DNA of 24,282 nucleotides. Source: Saccoglossus kowalevskii (taxonomy: Eukaryota; Hemichordata; Enteropneusta; Harrimaniidae). Below are positions 10,301 through 24,282 of the stretch, one piece after another. The stretch's first letter is position 1; each line of letters starts with the position of its first letter. The DNA is taken from NCBI RefSeq assembly GCF_000003605.2, contig NW_003122913.1, positions 71,640 to 95,921 of the forward strand, written 5' to 3'. Under the pieces are notes generated by a model. That model saw only the letters and a program-made list of their open reading frames with translations, was not told where the DNA came from and did not search any database. Position numbers and translations under genes: made by a program.

Positions 10301-10882
10301 GATGCCTGTCACTTCAAACTGGTTATTAGAAAAAAATGTGTTAATATTATATTCGTCGGGTTTGATTCAATTGAATTTGATATAGAGAAATGAATATTTT
10401 TATTTCATTGGATCATCATTTTGACAATCTCATCATGATCACATCGAACAGGCGCTGTGACGATTAAAATGCAAATAAGGAATATGCTACATTGACAGGG
10501 TGTTCTTTCACAATATGCAGCATAGTTGAGGTAATTCAACAGAGAGAAAAAAAAAGTACGTCAATTTGAATAGAAAGGATTGACATGGTCGACGTTCCTC
10601 CGTCTTGTCACTATAAACGTGTAGCATGAACTCACTTACCACGATCCCGCATGCAATAGGCGTACCCACGTTGTAGAACTTGCTGTATAGCGATTTTGAT
10701 GCGATGAGGATACCAACAATAAGAAGGGAAGTACCGATGATTAACTGAGCGACTCCACACATAATAATAACACGGACAAATACACTACCACGCTTGTTGT
10801 CATCTTTTATCCTTAGCAATGGGTGTTCATCATCTACTGCGATGTGGGCGTCTAGGGGATCTACGCTAGCGGAGTTACTCAT
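7214..10882 (-). CDS. Gene B: MS4A/CD20-like four-TM protein (163 aa, four exons)
   Basis: Assembled from join(complement) 10882-10640, 10318-10262, 9947-9858 and 7315-7214, all introns phase 0; 492 coding bases. Residues 1-35 are polar and probably cytoplasmic. TM1 (about 37-62) carries GVAQLIIG, the same G-x-x-Q-x-x-x-G pattern as gene A and MS4A/CD20 relatives. GTPIACG leads into TM2 (about 74-92), exon 3 supplies TM3 (about 104-124), and TM4 is about 138-157, followed by CRRAMS. Unlike gene A there is no PPxY motif. The third intron is 2.5 kb against 145 bp in gene A, so insertions have accumulated there. By family this is a plasma-membrane or endomembrane adaptor; substrate and partners are unknown. 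Tandem orientation, equal exon lengths and equal last-exon length (102 bp) show recent-to-moderate duplication, although the proteins are clearly diverged. A short upstream ATG frame may precede the start if the leader is unspliced. Confidence 0.86.
7316..9857 (-). other. Intron 3 of gene B (2.5 kb)
   Basis: It holds no recognised exon. It contains an internally repetitive stretch at 7975-8060 (GACGCAGTCTAAA twice, with related AGTCTTGG steps), a GAGACGAGA-rich patch near 8205-8225 and a dispersed repeat at 8685-8755. The length contrast with the 145-bp equivalent in gene A suggests insertion. Confidence 0.5.
8685..8755. repeat. Dispersed repeat with TCTCGCGAGA palindrome, copy 1
   Basis: It shares GACGTTCG, TCTCGCGAGATCTCGCA, TTG and GGAAAATCAC with 11470-11530 in the same order and orientation. 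The palindrome TCTCGCGAGA is at 8714-8723. In vertebrates this ten-mer is the binding motif of BANP, found at CpG promoters; here it is inside a repeat. Confidence 0.6.
9858..9947 (-). CDS. Gene B exon 3 (90 bp, TM3)
   Basis: Acceptor TTTCTTTCAG precedes 9947 and donor GTGAGT starts at 9857. 30 codons in phase 0: I-R-T-C-M-V-L, a hydrophobic helix, then ALSRND. It is one codon shorter than gene A exon 3. Confidence 0.88.
10262..10318 (-). CDS. Gene B exon 2 (57 bp, TM2)
   Basis: Acceptor TAACCAG follows a T-rich tract with a CTAAT branch-like site; donor GTAAGA begins at 10261. The 19 codons, F-E-V-T-G-I-S-G and LASYKKSKST, are in phase 0. Size and residues match gene A exon 2. Confidence 0.88.
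10640..10882 (-). CDS. Gene B exon 1 (N-terminus, TM1, start of TM2)
   Basis: 81 codons from the ATG at 10882 to ATCGTG, then a GTAAGTGAG donor at 10639. It shares PLL, RGS-x-FV, G-V-x-Q and GTPI-x-CG with gene A exon 1. The longer open frame running to 10508 is intron read-through. Confidence 0.87.
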
Positions 10883-11469
10883 GGCTATGTTTCTTCATAG
10901 CACAGGGATCATCCTGGTAGCAACACTGGAATTAGGCGGATTAATTAAAGAATAATTATCATCTTAGGTATTGTTTCAACTTTCCAGACAACTGAAAAGG
11001 TGTACAGGCTCTTGCACTGGGTGAGTATGCCGCGTACTCAATTGGGAGATCAAACCCACTGGTTGACTTCCATTCAATCACAGACGCGACTTTGGGTTAA
11101 ACTTAGTTAAAAATTCTCGTTTTCAACTAGAATTGGTTCTATGGTTAGATTCCCATTATTATTAGAATATGTCACGTGGCCATCTCATATAATCCCAAAC
11201 ATGGAATACGAACTTGTGGAAAGTCACTAATCGATGTGGATATCCCAGAAAACGCATCCTATCGTTTGTATAAGTACACGTGACATTACGAACTAAATTC
11301 AGCTTGTGTATAACATGTGTATCTGATCGCGGCTACTCTACCATGATGAGATGGATGTTTTCGCATAATAAACCATGTATTTTTTCACTATGGTTCGAAC
11401 TGTTTTAAAACCAGAGTAGCATTCTCTTTATTGTGCAAAATGACTAGATATGTTCGACAAATATTGCCG
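10883..11469. other. Upstream region of gene B
   Basis: It includes the leader of gene B. On the minus strand two short upstream ATG frames occur just before the start (near 10902 and 10889), one of them overlapping the main ATG. A CCAG acceptor-like site near 10915-10930 could mark a 5' UTR exon border. A weak tRNA-like patch lies at about 11010-11070. Confidence 0.35.
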
Positions 11470-11530
11470 AATTTTGACGTTCGGCGCGTCTCGCGAGATC
11501 TCGCAGTTGAATGGAAAATCACTTATTAGG
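11470..11530. repeat. Dispersed repeat with TCTCGCGAGA palindrome, copy 2
   Basis: Same family as 8685-8755, with a short deletion before the palindrome, which lies at 11489-11498, roughly 600 bp upstream of the gene B ATG. It could act as a CpG-type promoter element or be only repeat sequence. Confidence 0.55.
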
Positions 11531-13084
11531 TATATGCAATACAACTATATATCGAATCGAACTTTTTATTTACAATTATCTGATTCAGGCAGATGTGGTC
11601 ATAAATAACTCAACATAGATTCAGTTGGATGTTTGGTTGGTTGGTTGCTGAATATACACATGTTACAATGTAGCCCTGGCAATTGGCTAATGCAAGTCGC
11701 CAGTATATTAATTGCATATTAACATTAAATTGCAGACATGTGCCTAACACATCAGCTGGCCTAATTTAAACGACAGCTGGGGTGATCACGTTTATTGTAA
11801 ATTTAATGGAACACAGTCCCCACCTCATCTGGTAAATGATATGACAGTTAATCCGGAAATAGTTTTTGTAAGACCCCCATCCCTTAACCCTGACACTCCT
11901 TAAATGTAATTGCATAATTCTCTCCAAATAACTATACGTGTCCCTAAGAGGAGTTTACTAGTATACAACTAAAACATGGGAAAGGGCATTGTAGGGATAG
12001 GGATGGGATTAGAGTTATGGGTGAGGGGCTCTAAAGAAGACGTGTCGTTAAATAGCAATGTTTAACGATTTGTATGACACCTATTGTGACAATCGAACAA
12101 GGCATTTCAGAGCGATCGTCTTGAAAGCTTCTGAAACAGTCGTGTTCCAATTCATGCAATCATGGTCGATATTTGTGTCGATCGAATACAAAACTACCGT
12201 GACTATGTAGGGTTGTGTGTAGGGGCACTGTCCATTAGTTCACCCCCATCAACACATCGATATACCCCGAACTAATATATAGGCTGAGGTAATACGTAGG
12301 GCGAGGTAACGCCTTGATCAGGCGACCCGAGCGCCCCCCCCCCCCCCCCGCTATCAAACTGTTACTATCACAAACAAGTGACTGTTTCACCAACTATGTG
12401 GTTATACCGATACCCCAGAAGTGGTCTCTAGTTTAAGTTACACTTAATGGAACCAGTGTATACTGGGTTCTGAAGCACAAATATGGCGGCCTATGAAATA
12501 TGAACTTTTACTTCCGGGTTTGTCAAAACACTGGCCGTGACACAACTACACAGATTACTAACTCCGATTACGACTCACTCGTACAGCGGATCGTAAATGA
12601 GTTATGGCACAAGATTAAAACATACCTCTTCTCGGGCGATATCGATGTCGTTATTTCAATTTCAACGTCACTCGTAGTGCATCGGCGGTGTATTCACGGG
12701 GCGTGTAGTCTACAGGCGGTCATTTGATGTCATTTGCATATGAATGTAATCCATAAACAACGTGTCCTTACATTACACCACGGTCCTGGATTACACTTAA
12801 ACTGTCAACCGGCGACTTTGAAGGTTTTACCCATAGCCTAGTGTAGGCAAAATTTTCGAATTATTTTTTTTAAAAGTAATTTTGAATAACTCAATCACAG
12901 TATCACTCAAATGATTCAAAAATAATGTGGAAATCTCACCCAAATACTCTCTGTATGTATCAGTCCGCGTTATCAAACTTCCTATGGTAACATCACTTGC
13001 AAGCGGTGAATACCTAACATCAATATCAACCAAAGCAGCGAAGAATGGGTTTCGAGGACGAGCATACCTTAAAGTATGCACTCA
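11531..13084. other. Intergenic, no gene recognised
   Basis: It contains a loose inverted pairing between CCCATCCCTTAACCC (about 11876-11891) and a GGGATAGGGATGGGATT-like stretch near 11993-12013, and a run of 16 C at 12334-12349. The plus-strand ORF at 12500-12727 has balanced composition but no motif, and its splice context is unconvincing. Confidence 0.4.
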
Positions 13085-13165
13085 AACAGTACGCCGTTGC
13101 ATCAACCTCCGCTGTGTGTAGGTCGATACTCTTTCTTCATGCATACAGTATCCTCGTCATAACCT
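13085..13165 (+). repeat. tRNA-like/foldback repeat, copy 1
   Basis: It shares CAACCTCCGCTG, GGTCGATACT, TGCATAC and AGTATCCTCGT-ATAACCT with the copies at 13991-14070, 14300-14355 and 14877-14967. GGTCGATACT resembles a decayed B box, so a tRNA-derived SINE is possible. Confidence 0.6.
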
Positions 13166-13990
13166 AATATTATTATTATTACATATATGAGTCTATAAAC
13201 CCCGCTAATAATTATTAGTGCGGTGCATCATGGGAATATCATGATATACATCATAGGAGTAACATTATATACAAAGAGCTTAGAAGTATTGTTTTAATTT
13301 TTGGGAAAATAATTATTATCGTAGCAATTAAATTGTTCAAATTAGGGTGCACTGTCCGGTTATCATTTTGTATTTAATGGTGAATGTAGCCTGACGCCAT
13401 GATCAATATTCATCAATTAGGTTTCAGTGGGGGTGAGGGAAGTTCGGGAAAAAAACTAAAGGAATTAAGTTTTTTTTTATCCTACATTGAACTTTTGATG
13501 TTTTCCATAAGATACTACTATGGATACAATATTGTGCGCATGTTGATATTTATCTGTGTCGATGATTACACGCAATTTAAATGTATGGCCTGGGCGTCAT
13601 CAGTAAACAATCTTAATATACCCCCAAAACATAGATCGATTGGTGCAGCAATTGCTCATTTGTGCCCCTAGTTCTTTCACTGTACAGTACAGTAAAACAA
13701 AATTCGTTTTTGAAGTTGCTTATACGGGCTAAACATTTTCTAATCCAGGTCTGTTTTACTTTTTTTTTTTGAAAAGCGGTTTTGGTGTTGTAAGGGGTCG
13801 TATTATTGTATTAACTATTTTAAATTACATAAATGTATTTCGTCACAAGTATCGCTGAAAAAAACACAATCAGAGGAAAGCAATCGGTTTTTGCAATAGC
13901 GACAATTTATTTCACACATACATATACATATTGTTCTGATTATATATCAATATTAAACCAACTAAGTGACTTCATGGTAGTATTACGACT

Positions 13991-14070
13991 CTAATTACGA
14001 GGATACTGCAAAGTATGCACAAAAAACAGTCCAGAAAGTATCGACCGACGCGCAGCGGAGGTCGATGCGA
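13991..14070 (-). repeat. tRNA-like/foldback repeat, copy 2 (inverted)
   Basis: The reverse complement of the family. Its 31-bp core at 14038-14068 pairs with 14311-14341 (copy 3) at 28 of 31 positions, giving a foldback structure with about 240 bp between the arms. Confidence 0.65.
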
Positions 14071-14299
14071 CCGCGTATTGTCTTAGGAATACGTCATGGG
14101 AATGCCGAAATCCAACTTTAGAACAGATCTAGCGAACTCCTTTGTGTGGGGTCAGGTTAAACCCTGGGGGCAGCCATGTTTCAAGTTGTTTTTATTATTA
14201 GAGGACGCTAACGTGAGTAATCGTTCCTTATTTGGAATTCGCGTTTCCTAATATGGTACGATGAATATACCCCGTACACAATATATATATTACTCAGAC

Positions 14300-14355
14300 A
14301 GTACGTGGTAGCATCCACCTCCCTTGCGCGTCGGTCGATACTTCCGCTGTATTGT
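14300..14355 (+). repeat. tRNA-like/foldback repeat, copy 3 (truncated)
   Basis: It begins GTACGTGGTAGCATCCACC and is cut off after the CGATACTTCCGCTGTA part, lacking the TATCCTCGTAATAACC end. It is preceded by a short AT run, as copy 4 is. Confidence 0.6.
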
Positions 14356-14388
14356 TAACATATGAAGAGATTACTTTATGAAAATGAC

Positions 14389-14771
14389 AAACAAATGGCT
14401 CACAAATGGGAAATCAACATGCCAGTAATCAATCACATAAAAAAACGCACATGTTGGCCAGCTCAAACTTTTGCAAAACTCAGATAAACAAGACAGACCT
14501 ACTGTATTTGGATTCCACCTAGAGTAATCACTGGAAAACACCAAGATTAGAACATCCAAATACACACAGAATAAACTCACAAGTACACAGCCGCTAAGTA
14601 GTAAACAAAAGACCACAAGTAAGGCTCACCCTTGACCCAGGTGATGCACGCCCTCAGATAGGGTGCACCTGGGGAAAAAAATATTTAAAAAATGTCATTG
14701 GTTCTTGCAAGGCATTTAAAAATGGTGATTAGTTGAATGATACCTAAAGACCCTGAGACTGTTTGCACAAT

Positions 14772-14777
<6 letters not shown>
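14389..14777. repeat. ~385-bp direct repeat, copy 1
   Basis: It matches 15927-16310 in the same orientation over its whole length with scattered substitutions and small indels. Long shared stretches include the core around AGCCGCTAAGTAGTAAAC and the end GGTTCTTGCAAGGCATTT. It ends directly against the (AT)n tract. The open frame 14371-14616 (minus) is not kept in copy 2, so coding is unlikely; this is a dispersed or duplicated non-coding element. Confidence 0.85.
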
Positions 14778-14868
<91 letters not shown>

Positions 14869-14877
14869 ATATATATA
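14777..14877. repeat. (AT)n microsatellite, ~100 bp
   Basis: An almost perfect AT dinucleotide run with one TTT interruption near 14855. It sits exactly between the end of the 385-bp repeat and the start of tRNA-like repeat copy 4. The tyrosine/isoleucine ORFs across it are artefacts. Confidence 0.95.
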
Positions 14878-14967
14878 CGTGGTAGCATCCACCTCCGCTG
14901 CGAGGCGGTCGATACTCCCACTGTACCGTCTTCGTGCATACTTTGTAGTATCCTCGTAATAACCTCA
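14877..14967 (+). repeat. tRNA-like/foldback repeat, copy 4 (most complete)
   Basis: It runs from ACGTGGTAGCATCCACCTCC to AGTATCCTCGTAATAACC and defines the ~90-bp family length. GGTAGCATCC...GGTCGATACT resembles the A-box to B-box spacing of a shortened tRNA head. Confidence 0.65.
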
Positions 14968-15926
14968 TAATACTCTGAGAACATGCCCCTTCTATTAAAA
15001 TGCATTATGTACTACTTTGATTAAGAAGATAAATATACAGCAGTAGTTTGTCGCTTCTAGCCTAAAAAAAAAAAAAACTGAAACAGGTATCTCTGTACAT
15101 GCGAGGCTCTGAGAATATGTATATGAACGGTTACAAAACACCTTTCTGGTAAGTAACGCCCTCTGCGACAGAGAGTCTCAATTCTTTCTAAAACATGGTT
15201 GCCCCCGATAAATCAAAATAATATTAACGACGAACATTTACTCACATGAATGTGACATCACAGAAACTTTTTCCTTCGTATATATGTACGTTTTCATTGA
15301 ATATTTAAAAGCAACATTACATTTAAATCAAAACAATTTAATGTAAAAAATCATTGTAAATGAAAGTAATAAGTAACACACAATCAAGTATTTGTAATAA
15401 ATAGTAATATTTTGTTTTATAATATTGTTATGTTTAATGTGTCTATAAATTGTTGTAAATGATACCATATATGGATTACCCGTCGACATCCTAGCTAGTT
15501 TTTTTAAGTTAAAGAAATGATAAATTCCATTTAATATTATATTATGTATGTAAATATATGTCATTGTGTTTTAGCTGCTGTAATGGTGGTAGGGGTATGC
15601 TTTGTGGTGGTTACAGTGCGGATATAGCTTGTTGTTATGGTGATAGTAGAAGTATTGATGGTGGTGGTTGTGGTGGCAGTGGCGGTCTTCGAAAAAGGTA
15701 AAACAAATTGCATTGCGTTCAGAACGTAACTATGTAACGTTAGCAATATGTCATTCAGATAGTCACTCAGAGAGATTTTGTGATGATTCCTCTTTTATGC
15801 CGAGGCATGCCCTGTCATATTAAACAACAGTGTTAATACAACTACACATACATCACTAACGCGTCTTTCGTTAAAGAGCTCATACCACTAATTGGAACTC
15901 CGTGTTATGAATGATGATCAAAGTTG
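14968..15926. other. Intergenic, no gene recognised
   Basis: AT-rich, with a degenerate GGT/TGG-rich patch at about 15583-15690 that yields a Thr-rich ORF on the minus strand by composition only. No exon is supported. Confidence 0.4.
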
Positions 15927-16310
15927 AAAACATGGCTCTAAAATGAAAAATCAACATGCTAGTAATCAACCACATGAAAAAAAAATGTTGACCAGCTCAA
16001 CTCGAAACTTTTGCAAAACTCAGGTAAACAAGACACACCTACTGTATTTGGATTGCACCTAGAAAAATCACAGGAAACACCAAAATTAGAACATCCAAAT
16101 ACACACAGAATAAACCCAGAAGTACACAGCCGCTAAGTAGTAAACAAAAGACCACGTGTTAGGCTGACCCTTGACCCAGATGATGCTGGCCCTCGGACAG
16201 GGCGCATCTGAGAAAAAAATATCATTGGTTCTTGCAAGGCATTTAAAAATACGAATGGCGATGAGTGGCATGAGACCTTAATACCCGGAGACTGTTTGCA
16301 CAAGTAACTA
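15927..16310. repeat. ~385-bp direct repeat, copy 2
   Basis: Partner of 14389-14777, starting about 1.54 kb away. It lies 360-750 bp past the stop of the receptor gene. Both copies end at a G-CACAA-(T/G)-TAACTA boundary, which probably marks the element end. Confidence 0.85.
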
Positions 16311-16422
16311 TTTTTTACTTTAACTTTTTCAAAGAGACAATATAAACAATAACAGGAATTATATTGCACCAGTTAAAAACACTAAATAGTTAAACAATAT
16401 TATCCACATTTACAGTGCCACA

Positions 16423-16428
16423 TTTAAT
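16423..16428 (-). terminator. Possible poly(A) signal ATTAAA of the receptor gene
   Basis: A variant hexamer about 250 nt past the stop at 16674. No canonical AATAAA was seen closer; weak support. Confidence 0.25.
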
Positions 16429-16673
16429 GAGCCTAATGAGCAACTAAAAATACTACTAATAATAATTTCATTGTTTGGGGGCATGACCCCCCGAAAAAAT
16501 ACAACAAACGTTTTTCTCTGGCCTTAATCGAAACCCCTTACCGAGAATGTAGCGAACATTCAAGCCGAGCGCTGAGGTTCCCTGCAACGGTAGGATACGT
16601 ACGCGACGCAAAAGTGAGGCTTGTCAGCAAAGGCCGCCGCATTGAACTAATAGCGAATTCCACATAGTTACGA

Positions 16674-24169
<7,496 letters not shown>

Positions 24170-24221
24170 GATGAGTACCCACCAAAGCTGAAAAATGCAT
24201 CATGCTAAATCATTAGAATAG

Positions 24222-24224
24222 TAT

Positions 24225-24279
<55 letters not shown>

Positions 24280-24282
24280 TTT
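24222..24282. repeat. (ATTT)n microsatellite running off the window edge
   Basis: A perfect tetranucleotide run from 24222 to the end. Same motif as 22077-22194 but in the opposite orientation. Confidence 0.93.

Noticed and set aside
11010-11070. tRNA-like B-box patch (GGGTTTGATCTCCC on the minus strand); a similar one at 7588-7605
   Set aside because: No cloverleaf could be drawn and no A box is correctly placed; at best old SINE debris.
12500-12727. 75-codon plus-strand ORF near 12.5 kb
   Set aside because: No recognisable motif, no convincing donor or acceptor; likely chance in a less AT-rich patch.
14371-14616. Hydrophobic minus-strand ORF in the first 385-bp repeat (and 16086-16271 in the second)
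   Set aside because: The two copies do not keep the same frame, so the element is not coding.
14737-15005. Tyr/Ile repeat ORFs on both strands
   Set aside because: Product of the (AT)n tract only.

Overview
This is animal nuclear DNA. It is AT-rich and rich in microsatellites, SINE/LINE-like debris and spliceosomal introns with GT..AG borders, and it has no operon-like gene spacing. The protein families (CD20/MS4A-type tetraspans, an LRR-bearing 7TM receptor of the LGR/relaxin-receptor type, an animal LINE tail) suggest an invertebrate metazoan, probably a marine one. I cannot name the species. Every gene I could build is on the minus strand and had to be assembled from exons by splice sites and codon phase; single-frame ORFs catch only pieces.

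Left part (1-10.9 kb): two head-to-tail paralogous genes for small four-TM proteins of the MS4A/CD20-like type. Gene A (904-2517) gives 159 aa and gene B (7214-10882) gives 163 aa. Each has four coding exons of nearly identical size (228/57/93/102 bp and 243/57/90/102 bp) with all introns in phase 0. A dead LINE reverse-transcriptase tail lies between them (2794-3775). The 3' flanks of the two genes resemble each other (about 330-660 and 6276-6590), which suggests a segmental duplication.

Middle (10.9-16.6 kb): I find no gene. It holds a short repeat also found inside gene B and carrying a TCTCGCGAGA palindrome, four copies of a ~90 bp tRNA-like/foldback repeat, a long (AT)n tract, a poly-C run, and two direct copies of a ~385 bp element 1.55 kb apart.

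Right part (16.67-24.19 kb): one nine-exon gene read right to left. It codes for a signal peptide, a Cys-rich LRRNT cap, four leucine-rich-repeat exons in phase 2-2, a CC-containing hinge with seven TM segments, a ~180-residue Pro-Glu rod, a piece of a protein-kinase fold (hinge to catalytic loop, HRD replaced by HGE, no N-lobe, no DFG), and a charged tail with a basic cluster. All exon phases join without a break: 2763 coding bases, 920 aa. An LRR-7TM receptor lacking D2.50, the DRY arginine and NPxxY, and carrying a rod plus a pseudokinase-like remnant inside the cell, is the most unusual object here.

The reconstructions rest on splice signals, phase agreement and family resemblance read by eye. 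No alignment, expression data or database search was available.
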